This document shows, one piece after another, positions 32,205 to 40,052 of a DNA stretch of 64,000 nucleotides. The stretch spans positions 91,504-155,503 of the forward strand of contig CALWCH010000002.1 of assembly GCA_944376335.1 (NCBI GenBank), given 5' to 3'. This stretch comes from an uncultured Clostridia bacterium. Its GTDB lineage: Bacteria; Bacillota; Clostridia; Christensenellales; Borkfalkiaceae. The position numbers and the translations under genes are program-made. Under the pieces are notes generated by a model. It was given only the letters and a program-made list of their open reading frames with translations. It had not been told where the DNA came from and did no database searches. Every line of letters starts with the position of its first letter. Position 1 is the first letter of the stretch.

Positions 32205-34181
32205 TTATGCGCGGTGCTTTTGTTCGTCCTTTTGCATCCAGGCGCGGAAGGCGTTATATTTCTGCATTTCCGACTTATACCAAGCCTCGGCCTCCGCCTG
32301 CTTTTCGGCTTTCTTCCTTTCGATGGCGGCGAAGTACTTTTCGTTCTCTTCCTCGAAGTCAAGGCCCCTCTTTTTGCAGCGGACTTTGAGGGCGGCGATG
32401 CGGCGCGCCTCTTTCTCCTGCGCCTTTTGGGCGCGGGCGGCTGCCTTCTCTTCAGCCTTGCGCTTCTTTTCCGCCTGTTTTTCTTCCCAAGCCTTGTCGG
32501 CAGCTGCCTTTTGGACGAGGTACTTTTCGTTCTCCGTCTCAAAGTCGAGCCCCTTCTTGCGGCAAAGTTCCTGAAGGTCTTGAATGCGGTTCTCCTCGTG
32601 CTCCTTTTTGGCCTCTTCACGCTCGAGGGCGTCCTGCACTTCGGGCTCTATCCACGTCTCGCCGCGGGCAAGCACCGCCTCCCTCTTGCGTTTTAACAGT
32701 TCCGCCTTGATCTGCGGCATGCGCTTTTCCACATTGACGAAGGGCAGGAGCACGACGTATGCCGTCGCGAGGATGATATCGAAGAGGTAGAAGCTCATCG
32801 CCATGAAATTTCTCACGTTTTCGGGGGGAACGGGCATGACGTCGAGGTTATCCGTAAAGCCCATCTGAAGGAGCAGGGACTCATACCCGCCCGCGAAGGG
32901 CGCATAGATGAGCGACTGTACCGCGCCGATGATGCCGATACCGAGCAGGCCCTCCACGCGCAGCCCCGAGCGGAATTCCACGTCGTCGAAGGCATAATAG
33001 GTGAGCATGACGAGGATATAGGAATTGGGCAGCCAGCCGAAATTCCGAAGGAAGCCGCCGATGAGCGCGGGTACCATCTGATCGGGGAACATCCATCCGA
33101 GGGCACTCCCTACAAGGACGAGCGCATAGCCGCCGATCGAGAGGTTCTTGACGCCCACCTTCTTGGAGATGGGATAGATGATGAACGCACCGATGCCGAG
33201 CGGCACGCCCGTGACGATCTGGTAGATCATCTGCATGGAGGGGTTCTCCACGCCGCCCAGAAGGTATTGGATGTAGTAATATTGCACGTTGCCGCCCTTG
33301 AAGTTGTCGAGGATGGTCCCGAGCGTCGTGAGGACGAGCATGATCATATAGAAGCGGTTAGAAAAGAGCGCCTTGAACTGCGCCTTTAAGGGCACTTTGT
33401 TGGCGTTTCCCCCTTTCGACTCGAGGTTGGCATCCTCGATGACGCGCTCCTTCGTGTAGAAGTACTCCATCAGAATGAGAGGCAGCGATAGGACGGAGAG
33501 GACGATCATGAGGACGGCATAGCCCGAAATGTCGTCCTGCAGCCAGAAGGGCACGAGAACGGAGTTGACGATCATGCCGATGAGAATGCCCGAGATCAAA
33601 GTCCAGCACAATTTTCTCATGAAGGAGACCGACTGCTTCTCGATGGGATCGCGCGTCGTCACGGAGACGATGTTGTCGCGGAACACATAGAAGAAGGACG
33701 CGCCGATAAGATTGTAGCAGGCGAGCATGATGAAGAAGTACACCCAATATGCCTCGCCGAAGAGGTTGGGAGAAAACAGGAAGATGAGTGCCCCGATGAC
33801 GACGCTCGCAAGGCTGTAGATGAGGTACCACGGGCGGAAACGCCCCTGCTTGCACGCCGTGTGTGAGACGAGCCACGAGTTGAGCAGCGCCACCCCGACG
33901 CCCACGAACTTGATGATCATCATGACGAGCTGATACTGCTCGCCGAGCGCCGCCGACATGGGGTCGGTGACGCCGTCCGCGGCGGGATAGGTGAGCCCCA
34001 CCATCTGCATGAAGAATTTCTCGACAAGCGCCGCAATGGTGTTGACGATGAAGATCATGCCGAGAGGGCCGATGAGATGGCCCAATATCTTCTCCTTCTT
34101 GGTGACCGCGCGCGTCTTGCAGCGCGAGTCGAGCGCCTTGGCATTGAAGATACCCTTTTGCAGTAAATTGATCTCTTTCAT
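32205..34181 (-). CDS. GPH-family sugar/cation symporter with a long charged C-terminal tail
   Basis: The first 500 residues are a 12-helix glycoside-pentoside-hexuronide transporter (for example FVGVGVALLNSWLVSHTACK and WLPNSYILVMLTYYAFDDVE). The remaining roughly 155 residues form a highly charged, Ala/Lys/Glu-rich, helix-prone cytoplasmic tail, absent from typical members of about 450-500 residues. Within it a 16-residue core is duplicated: CRKKGLDFETENEKYL (540-555) and CKKRGLDFEEENEKYF (602-617). LacS-like GPH proteins carry a phosphotransferase domain at this position; this tail is different and unidentified. It is followed by the GH2 gene. Confidence 0.88.
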   Translation of the reverse strand: MKEINLLQKGIFNAKALDSRCKTRAVTKKEKILGHLIGPLGMIFIVNTIAALVEKFFMQMVGLTYPAADGVTDPMSAALGEQYQLVMMIIKFVGVGVALLNSWLVSHTACKQGRFRPWYLIYSLASVVIGALIFLFSPNLFGEAYWVYFFIMLACYNLIGASFFYVFRDNIVSVTTRDPIEKQSVSFMRKLCWTLISGILIGMIVNSVLVPFWLQDDISGYAVLMIVLSVLSLPLILMEYFYTKERVIEDANLESKGGNANKVPLKAQFKALFSNRFYMIMLVLTTLGTILDNFKGGNVQYYYIQYLLGGVENPSMQMIYQIVTGVPLGIGAFIIYPISKKVGVKNLSIGGYALVLVGSALGWMFPDQMVPALIGGFLRNFGWLPNSYILVMLTYYAFDDVEFRSGLRVEGLLGIGIIGAVQSLIYAPFAGGYESLLLQMGFTDNLDVMPVPPENVRNFMAMSFYLFDIILATAYVVLLPFVNVEKRMPQIKAELLKRKREAVLARGETWIEPEVQDALEREEAKKEHEENRIQDLQELCRKKGLDFETENEKYLVQKAAADKAWEEKQAEKKRKAEEKAAARAQKAQEKEARRIAALKVRCKKRGLDFEEENEKYFAAIERKKAEKQAEAEAWYKSEMQKYNAFRAWMQKDEQKHRA

Positions 34182-34480
34182 GCTTTCTCCTCCATCATAT
34201 CGCCCGAAGACGGTATTTCGAAATGAAAATTATTCCCGCAGTGAATCGTCGCTTTGCGAACAATTTTCCATCCATGATAATATTGTACAGTCCAGAATGT
34301 CATTCGTATTGCAGATGAGTCCTAAATTTTGCAAAATCGTATCGCATTTGGAAAATAAAGGACAAATGCGCTGCCTTTCGGCAGACAAACCCTATCACAG
34401 CACAGTGCCGCCGTTTCGACGGAAGAGAAGGAAAACCCGCGCAGTACACGCGGGCTCTCGGCTATTTTATTTGGTTTTCA
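34182..34480. promoter_or_regulatory. Upstream region of the GPH-GH2 operon with an inverted-repeat operator
   Basis: An inverted repeat, CGCATTTG (34343-34350) and CAAATGCG (34363-34370), with a 12-bp spacer lies upstream of a TACAAT element that could be the -10 of the minus-strand operon. GGAGGAG precedes the transporter ATG. The regulator is not encoded nearby. No gene is supported in this gap. Confidence 0.5.
34431..34454 (-). terminator. Terminator after the aldo/keto reductase
   Basis: CCCGCG (34436-34441) pairs with 34449-34454, followed by TTTT on the minus strand. Confidence 0.75.
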
Positions 34481-35335
34481 TCAGATGGCGCACACCTTTT
34501 GAATGGCGTCCATTTCCTCGGCGTTGAGGGGCACAAAGTCCTTCATAAAGCCGATGTTGTCCTCCATCATCTGCATATCGCCCATGCCCGAGAGCACCAT
34601 GGCGATGCCCTCGAAGCTCGCCGCAAAGCGGATGGCATAGCTCGCGGGGCTGCCGCCGTGAAGATTTTCCAGAATTTGCTTTGCGCCCGAGGGCAGGTTG
34701 ACGAGGCTCCCTCCTTTCAAGGGCTCCATCACGATGACGGGCTTTGCGAACTTGCGGCACACCTCGTAGCACTTGCGGCTTTCGACGGAGACGTCCTCGT
34801 AGTCCACATAGTTGAATTGGATCTGCACCGCCTCAATTTCGGGATAGGTGGAAAGGATGCGCTCCAAAATTTCCGCCTTGTCGTGGAAGGAGATGCCCAC
34901 ATGGCGCACCTTCCCCTCCTTCTTGAGCTCGAACGCCGTCTCATAGGCGCGGCAGCGCTTGTACTTCTCGAAGTTGTTCCTGTCCTGCGCGTGCATGAGG
35001 TAGAAGTCAAAGTACTCCACCCCGCACGCTTTTAGCTGGCTTTCGAAGAGCGGGCGGATGTCCTCTTCCTTGTTGAAATAGGTGGTGCTGAGTTTGTTGG
35101 TGAGGATGTACGCCTCCCTTGGATAGCGCGAGGTGAGGCAGTCGCGGAGGGCAAGTTCGCTCTTGCCTTCGAGGTAGCCGTGCGCCGTATCGAAGTAGTT
35201 GAAGCCCGCCGAAAGGAAGGCGTCCACCATCTTGGTGAACTCTTCTTTGTCGACTTCCTTGTCCTTCATGGGCAGGCGCATGCAGCCGAAGCCAAAATTC
35301 TTCTTGACATTCTCGTCAAGAATTGTTCTTTCCAT
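34481..35335 (-). CDS. Aldo/keto reductase
   Basis: This is an NAD(P)H-dependent reductase of 284 residues. The catalytic tetrad is visible: Asp and Tyr in NYFDTAHGYLEGKSE, Lys in ILTNKLST and His in FYLMHAQD. The fold is the usual (beta/alpha)8 barrel. Many close Clostridia relatives carry a C-terminal ferredoxin-like CxxCxxC extension; here the protein ends at VCAI, where that extension would begin, so it is the short form or a truncation. The start ATG 35335 follows a GGAGATAA-type ribosome binding site. The substrate is unknown. Confidence 0.88.
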   Translation of the reverse strand: MERTILDENVKKNFGFGCMRLPMKDKEVDKEEFTKMVDAFLSAGFNYFDTAHGYLEGKSELALRDCLTSRYPREAYILTNKLSTTYFNKEEDIRPLFESQLKACGVEYFDFYLMHAQDRNNFEKYKRCRAYETAFELKKEGKVRHVGISFHDKAEILERILSTYPEIEAVQIQFNYVDYEDVSVESRKCYEVCRKFAKPVIVMEPLKGGSLVNLPSGAKQILENLHGGSPASYAIRFAASFEGIAMVLSGMGDMQMMEDNIGFMKDFVPLNAEEMDAIQKVCAI

Positions 35336-35365
35336 GTGTTATCTCCTTGATCTTTGGTATTTATC

Positions 35366-37000
35366 TCATCTTTTAACAAGCCCCGCACGCTTCAAGAGCG
35401 CATAGGCGCGGTAGCCGCCCGAGAGGTCGATGGCGTCAAAGCCGTTTTGGCGCAAAATGCGCGTTGCGATATACCCGCGGAGCCCCACCATGCAGGCGAC
35501 CGAAATGGGGCGGTCCTTCGGGAGCTCGTCGAGGTGGTCTCTGAGCACGTCGAGCGGGATATTGACGGCACCCGGGAACTTGCCCACCATCTCGAGTTCG
35601 CCGGGGTTTCTCACGTCGAGGATGAAGGTATCCTCGGTGAGTTCGTCGGGCGTCATCATGGGCGAGAGACCCGCCCGCTCGTTCTCCGCCACAAAGCCCA
35701 GCATGTTGACGGGGCTCTTCGCGGCATTGAAGGGCGGCGCGTAGCAAAGCTCGAGCTCCGAAAGGTCGTGCACGGTGCCATTCAGCTTCATGACGGCCGC
35801 AATGACGTCGATCTGCTTTTCGACATACTCACTGCCCACCGCCTGCGCGCCGAGGATGCGGCCTTCGTCGTTATACAGAAGCTTCATCGTGATGGACGTG
35901 CCGCCCGGATAATACCCTGCGTGGGAAAGCGGGAAGGTGTAGATCTTGCGGTACTTTGTGCCCTCTCTTTTGAGCTGTTTCTCATTCTGCCCCACGGACG
36001 CGCCCACGGTATGGAATGCGCGCACGACGCTCGTACCGAGCACGCTATGCCCGTTGCTCTCCTTGCCGCCCAAGAGGTTTGCGGCGACGCTTCTCCCCTG
36101 TCTGTTGGCAGGGCCTGCAAGGGGCACGAGCGCCTCCTTGCCGTTTGCACCGATAACGGTGACGACATCCCCCGCCGCGTAGATGTCGGGGTCGGAGGTG
36201 CGCATATTCTCATCCACCCAAATGCCGCCGTTTTCGGCAATTTTGAGCCCCGCAGCCTTGGCAAGCGCCGTTTCGGGCGCAACGCCGAGGGCGAGCACGA
36301 CCGCACCCGTCTGAACGGCAGAGCCGTCCGTAAGCGTTACAGAAATCCCCCCTTCCGTCTTTTCGACGGCCTTGACGCCCGTATTTGTCCTGACGGTGAC
36401 GCCGCCCGCTTCCAGCGCATCCTTTATAAGCAGCGCCATTTCGGGGTCGAAGGGCGGCATGATCTGCGGTGCGAACTCGGCAAGCGTCACATGGAGCCCG
36501 CGGTGTGTGAGGTTTTCCGCCATCTCCACGCCGATGAAGCCGCCGCCCGCGACGAGCACTTCCTGCGTTCCGTTTGCTTTGAGATAGCCGTCCAAAGTGA
36601 GCGTATCTTTGACGTCGCGCAGGGTAAAGACGCCCTCGCCCTGAATGCCGAACGTCTTGGGCGACGCACCCGGGGTGAGGACGAGCTTATCGTAACTCTC
36701 CGTGTACTCTTTCTCGGGCGTGCGCACGGTGACGGTGTGCGCTGCTCTGTCGATGGAAATAACTTCCGATTTGACGCGCACGTCGATGCGGAAGCGGTTT
36801 TTAAGCAGTGCGGGAGAGGCGACGGTGAGCGCGCTCTGCTCCTTGATGACGCCGCCCAAATAGTAAGGCAGCCCGCAGTTGGCGTAGGAGACGTGCTCCC
36901 CGCGCTCGAAGAGGACGATCTGAGCCTCCTCCGAGAGCCTTCTGAGTCTGGTTGCACAGCTTGCACCGCCCGCAACGCCGCCGACAATGATCACTTTCAT
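35366..37000 (-). CDS. CoA-disulfide reductase with rhodanese domain
   Basis: This FAD- and NAD(P)H-dependent disulfide reductase has 544 residues. The FAD-binding start is VGGVAGGASCATRLRR, the single redox Cys42 lies in YANCGLPYYLGG (as in CoADR and NADH oxidase), and the second nucleotide-binding site is VLVAGGGFIGVEMAENL. A C-terminal rhodanese domain has active Cys503 (VACMVGLRGY). CoADR-Rhd fusions reduce CoA disulfides, persulfides or polysulfides. The ATG at 37000 follows AGGAGGA. Its promoter spacer is a perfect palindrome, suggesting dedicated, perhaps redox-dependent, control. Confidence 0.92.
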   Translation of the reverse strand: MKVIIVGGVAGGASCATRLRRLSEEAQIVLFERGEHVSYANCGLPYYLGGVIKEQSALTVASPALLKNRFRIDVRVKSEVISIDRAAHTVTVRTPEKEYTESYDKLVLTPGASPKTFGIQGEGVFTLRDVKDTLTLDGYLKANGTQEVLVAGGGFIGVEMAENLTHRGLHVTLAEFAPQIMPPFDPEMALLIKDALEAGGVTVRTNTGVKAVEKTEGGISVTLTDGSAVQTGAVVLALGVAPETALAKAAGLKIAENGGIWVDENMRTSDPDIYAAGDVVTVIGANGKEALVPLAGPANRQGRSVAANLLGGKESNGHSVLGTSVVRAFHTVGASVGQNEKQLKREGTKYRKIYTFPLSHAGYYPGGTSITMKLLYNDEGRILGAQAVGSEYVEKQIDVIAAVMKLNGTVHDLSELELCYAPPFNAAKSPVNMLGFVAENERAGLSPMMTPDELTEDTFILDVRNPGELEMVGKFPGAVNIPLDVLRDHLDELPKDRPISVACMVGLRGYIATRILRQNGFDAIDLSGGYRAYALLKRAGLVKR

Positions 37001-37039
37001 ATCTGATTCCTCCTGATCATAAAAAATGCGCTTACCAAT

Positions 37040-37068
37040 ATGATAGCGCGCCAAAGGCGCGCTGTCAA
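37040..37068 (-). promoter_or_regulatory. Promoter with palindromic spacer before the CoA-disulfide reductase
   Basis: On the minus strand TTGACA (37063-37068) and TATCAT (37040-37045) are 17 bp apart. The whole spacer is the inverted repeat GCGCGCC-TTT-GGCGCGC, an obvious repressor site or DNA hairpin. Confidence 0.78.
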
Positions 37069-37071
37069 GAG

Positions 37072-37788
37072 TTAAAGGGAATTATATTCGTGCTCCCCCG
37101 TCTCCAAGAGCATGCGGGCGAGCGTTTTCGCCTCTTCGGGGGGAGAGAGCAGGTCGCGCGGGTAGGGCGCGTCGATGTCGACCTCGCCGATGAGCTTGCC
37201 CTTATGCAATACGAGCGCACGGCGGGCGAGAAATGCCGCCTCGTGGACGTCGTGCGTCACAAACAGCACGGTGCCCCCCTCTTCCTCGCGGAGCGTTCGA
37301 ACGAGCTCCATGAGCTGCCGCTTTAAGGCGAGGTCGAGCGAGGAGAAGGGCTCGTCCATGAGCAGCATCTTGTGCGGATACAAAAAGGCGCGCGCGATCG
37401 AGACGCGCTGTTTTTCCCCGCCCGAAAGTTCGTGCGGGTACGCCTTCTCTCTCCCCTTCAGCCCCACGCGGGCGAGCATCTCCCCCGCCCCACCCCAAAG
37501 CTCTTTTGGAAGGACGAAGCGGATATTTTCCTCCGCCGTGAGGTTGGGCAAAAGCTGCGCATCCTGAAAGAGGTAGGAGCATCCCTCCCGCCGCCTGGGT
37601 TTTTGGAGGGGCTCGTCGTCGATCTCCCCTTCATAGGGAATGAGCCCCATGATACAGCTCAGAAGCGTCGTCTTGCCCGCGCCGCTCTCGCCGAGAATGG
37701 CAGTTATTTTGCCCTCTTCGATGGTGAGCGAAAGATCGTCAAGCGCCTTAAAATCTTTGTAATTCTTTGTGATGTGTGATAAATTCAT
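37072..37788 (-). CDS. ABC transporter ATP-binding protein (nitrate/taurine/thiamine-precursor type)
   Basis: This is a 238-residue ABC ATPase of the TauB/SsuB/ThiZ class. Walker A is GESGAGKTT, the signature is LSGGEKQRVSIARAF, Walker B is MLLMDEPFSSLD and the switch His lies in FVTHDVHEA. The start at ATG 37788 overlaps the permease stop by ATGA; the upstream extension is rejected. With the permease and lipoprotein that precede it, it forms a complete importer. Confidence 0.93.
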   Translation of the reverse strand: MNLSHITKNYKDFKALDDLSLTIEEGKITAILGESGAGKTTLLSCIMGLIPYEGEIDDEPLQKPRRREGCSYLFQDAQLLPNLTAEENIRFVLPKELWGGAGEMLARVGLKGREKAYPHELSGGEKQRVSIARAFLYPHKMLLMDEPFSSLDLALKRQLMELVRTLREEEGGTVLFVTHDVHEAAFLARRALVLHKGKLIGEVDIDAPYPRDLLSPPEEAKTLARMLLETGEHEYNSL

Positions 37789-38528
37789 GCCCGCCACCTC
37801 ACACAGTACTTTGCAAGAAGCGCGCACAGCCCCTCAAGCAAAAATCCCAAAAGAACGGCGATGAGCGTGAGTGCTAAAAGGCGGGGCATCTCCAAAAACA
37901 GCTTTGCCTCCTGCATCATGCCGCCGAGGCTCCTTGCGGTCGAGGAGAGCACTTCGCCCGAGACGGTGATCTTGAGGCCCATCGAGAGGATGCTCCCCGT
38001 CTGCCCCAGGACGGCGGGCGCGGAGAGCGGCAGATACATTTTAAGAGCCTGTTTTCCCTTCGACACGCCGTAGGCGCGGGCGAGCGTGCCGTAGCTTGCG
38101 TGCACCTCGTCCATCGAGGCGAGCGCTGCGGCATAGGCGGCGGGAAAGAGCACGAGCCCCGAGACGATGACGGGCGCCGTCGCGGGTGTCGTCCAAATCA
38201 ATAAAATGAGGATGACCGCCATCGTGGGGAGCGTCCGAAGGATCGAGACGACGGGCGCCAGGAAGTACCGTACGCCGTCAAAGAGGCGGGCGATGAGCGC
38301 CAGCCCCACGCCCAACACAATGGACACCAAAAAGGCGAGCAGCGTCCTTAAGAGCGTATTGCCCAAGGCGCGCCAAAACGCCCCCTCTCCCAAGGTGCGG
38401 AAGAGGGAGGCGAGCGTCTCCGTAAAGGACGGCAGGATGTAGCCGTTGGCGATGATGCGGCAGGCAATGAGCCATATGAGCCATACCGCAACGAGGGCAA
38501 CGGCAGAAAAGAGCAGACGTTTTTTCAA
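37785..38528 (-). CDS. ABC transporter permease (TauC/SsuC/ThiX type)
   Basis: The 247-residue inner-membrane permease has six helices. The ATPase-docking EAA loop appears as YAAALASMDEVHASYGTLARAYGVSK followed by a Pro-Leu-Ser-Ala-Pro segment. It lies three bases after the substrate-binding protein gene and overlaps the ATPase. Family members import taurine, sulfonates, nitrate or thiamine precursors; nothing here decides between them. Confidence 0.92.
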   Translation of the reverse strand: MKKRLLFSAVALVAVWLIWLIACRIIANGYILPSFTETLASLFRTLGEGAFWRALGNTLLRTLLAFLVSIVLGVGLALIARLFDGVRYFLAPVVSILRTLPTMAVILILLIWTTPATAPVIVSGLVLFPAAYAAALASMDEVHASYGTLARAYGVSKGKQALKMYLPLSAPAVLGQTGSILSMGLKITVSGEVLSSTARSLGGMMQEAKLFLEMPRLLALTLIAVLLGFLLEGLCALLAKYCVRWRA

Positions 38529-38531
38529 GGG

Positions 38532-39563
38532 TTATGCGATGTAGTAAAAGTCGTCGGAGACGGCGGAAGCCGCAGTCGCGTTGACGGCGATGAGCTCTTC
38601 GAGGAAGGCGTTGACGGTATCTTTGCATGCGCTTGCGGCCGTGAAGCGGACAGAGCAGTTTGCAATGACCGTGTTCGTCAAATTATTGGCATTGAAGGAC
38701 GCCGCGAGCCCCTCCGTGCGCACACCGTCGAGGGCAGTAAGCACCGTCTCGGGTTGAACAGAGGCAAGGTAGCTCTCGCTCTCTTCGAGGTAAGAGACGA
38801 GCGTTTCGACGGCCTCCGTACCGCTCTCAAGCACAGTGCGCTTTGCAACGAGCACCGCCTGCGGATAGCCGTTCTCATCCCCGTAGAGCGCCTGCAGGTC
38901 TCCCGCGATGCGGAAGGGCTTTGCGGCGCTTGCCGTGCCCTTGACCTTGGTCGAGGCAGCGGGTTCGGGGCAGAGGTAGTAGTCGCACCCGCCCGCGGGG
39001 GTCACGTTGGCGGCGTCGAACGCGATGAGGTTGACGGCGTCCTCCTTCTTTTCTTCGTCATTGCCGACGATGCTGTAAGGGATATCGTACTTATTGAGGA
39101 CGACCTGCAGCGTGAGCCCGGGGACGTTGGTGAGCTGCACCACCCCCACCGACTTGCCGATAAGCGTCGAAAGGTTGCCCGCCGTGAGGTCGTCGTTTTG
39201 CTCCGCCGAGAGGAAGTAGAGGTTGCCGTTCGTCACCGTGCCGACCATCTGATACACCTCCCCCGTGCCGATGAGCTTGCTCGCGGCATTTATGGGCAGG
39301 ATGCAGAAGTCCGCCGAGGGGTCCTCGCCCGTCACATACGTCTGAATGGTCGAGGAATCGACGACGCTGAAATCGAACATCTCATCCCCTCCCTCGATGG
39401 CGTTGACGAGCGCGAGCGCGGGTGCGCCGTCGGGGGCGACGACGGTATAGACGGTGTCATCTCCCTGCGGGGGTTCCTCCGTCTCAGGTTTGCAGGCGGC
39501 AAAGGCAAAGAGCGACACCGCCGCAAGGGTGAGCCCTGCAAGTTTGGAACTTACTTGTTTCAT
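38532..39563 (-). CDS. ABC transporter substrate-binding lipoprotein
   Basis: This is a 343-residue extracellular solute-binding protein. A signal peptide (LTLAAVSLFAFAACK) ends in a lipobox with the lipidated Cys near residue 24. The mature part has the NMT1/SsuA-like pattern (VVAPDGAPALALVNA, GKSVGVVQLTNVPGLTLQVVL). An unusually high number of Cys and acidic residues is present in the second lobe. The ligand is unknown. It follows the TM1266-like gene by 12 bases, and the four genes appear to form one operon. Confidence 0.88.
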   Translation of the reverse strand: MKQVSSKLAGLTLAAVSLFAFAACKPETEEPPQGDDTVYTVVAPDGAPALALVNAIEGGDEMFDFSVVDSSTIQTYVTGEDPSADFCILPINAASKLIGTGEVYQMVGTVTNGNLYFLSAEQNDDLTAGNLSTLIGKSVGVVQLTNVPGLTLQVVLNKYDIPYSIVGNDEEKKEDAVNLIAFDAANVTPAGGCDYYLCPEPAASTKVKGTASAAKPFRIAGDLQALYGDENGYPQAVLVAKRTVLESGTEAVETLVSYLEESESYLASVQPETVLTALDGVRTEGLAASFNANNLTNTVIANCSVRFTAASACKDTVNAFLEELIAVNATAASAVSDDFYYIA

Positions 39564-39575
39564 CTTAATACTCCT

Positions 39576-39827
39576 TTAATATTTGCTGAATAAAGTCTTG
39601 GCGCTCGCGCCGGGAAGGCTGCCTATTTTGCCCGTGAGCGCATTGATGACGCCAAGCGGCGCATCGAGGACGACGCACAGCACCGAGACGCTCTTTTCCC
39701 TGTAAGGAATACCCATCCTGCCCACGATGTATTCCCCGTATTCGGAGAGATAGGCGTTGAGGGCGGGCGTTGCGGCGCGGTCCTCCACGATGACGGAGAG
39801 CACGGCAATGCGCTTTTCTTCGGACAT
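39576..39827 (-). CDS. TM1266-like ACT-domain regulator (83 aa)
   Basis: This small protein matches, from memory, the TM1266 family annotated as iron-only hydrogenase system putative regulators: KRIAVLSVIVEDR, EYGEYIVGRMGIPYREKSV and INALTGKIGSLPGASAK are its hallmarks. The fold is ACT/NikR-C-like without a DNA-binding domain. No hydrogenase genes lie in the window; instead it heads an ABC-importer operon, so it may sense the imported ligand. AAAGGAGG precedes the ATG. Confidence 0.82.
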   Translation of the reverse strand: MSEEKRIAVLSVIVEDRAATPALNAYLSEYGEYIVGRMGIPYREKSVSVLCVVLDAPLGVINALTGKIGSLPGASAKTLFSKY

Positions 39828-39938
39828 AAAAAGACCTCCTTTCCCTGCGCGGAAAAAGAGGCGAAAACGGGCGCAATGAGCGCCATCAAAGCTAATTTTC
39901 GGCTCTTTACGGTCAGATAAGACTCTTTCCGCTCAGAT
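39828..39938 (-). promoter_or_regulatory. Structured 5' leader of the TM1266-ABC operon
   Basis: The roughly 110-nt leader contains two related elements, GAGCGGAAAGAGTC (39921-39934) and GTAAAGAGCCGAAAA (39896-39910). Either can pair with a single 3' element at 39847-39867, close to the AAGGAGG. A small GGCGC/GCGCC hairpin lies between. Mutually exclusive pairing next to the ribosome binding site is typical of a translational switch. I recognise no known riboswitch class. Confidence 0.5.
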
Positions 39939-39944
39939 GTTCTT

Positions 39945-39973
39945 ATTTTACTATACTCCCGCAAAAAAGGCAA
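39945..39973 (-). promoter_or_regulatory. Promoter of the TM1266-ABC operon
   Basis: On the minus strand TTGCCT (39968-39973) and TAAAAT (39945-39950) are 17 bp apart. Confidence 0.72.
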
Positions 39974-40014
39974 GCGAATGAGGGCGATATTCGGAAGTTT
40001 CCCCTCTTTCGTAC

Positions 40015-40043
40015 AAAAAAAAGGGGCCGCCTGCGCGGTCCCC
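40015..40043 (-). terminator. Terminator after clpX
   Basis: A GC-rich stem (40023-40030 with 40035-40043, one bulge) is followed by eight T on the minus strand. Confidence 0.9.
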
Positions 40044-40052
40044 TGCTGTCCT

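Noticed and set aside
33991-34527. A 178-codon + strand frame before the GPH transporter
   Set aside because: It is partly antisense to the transporter and crosses an operator and terminator; there is no ribosome binding site or homology.
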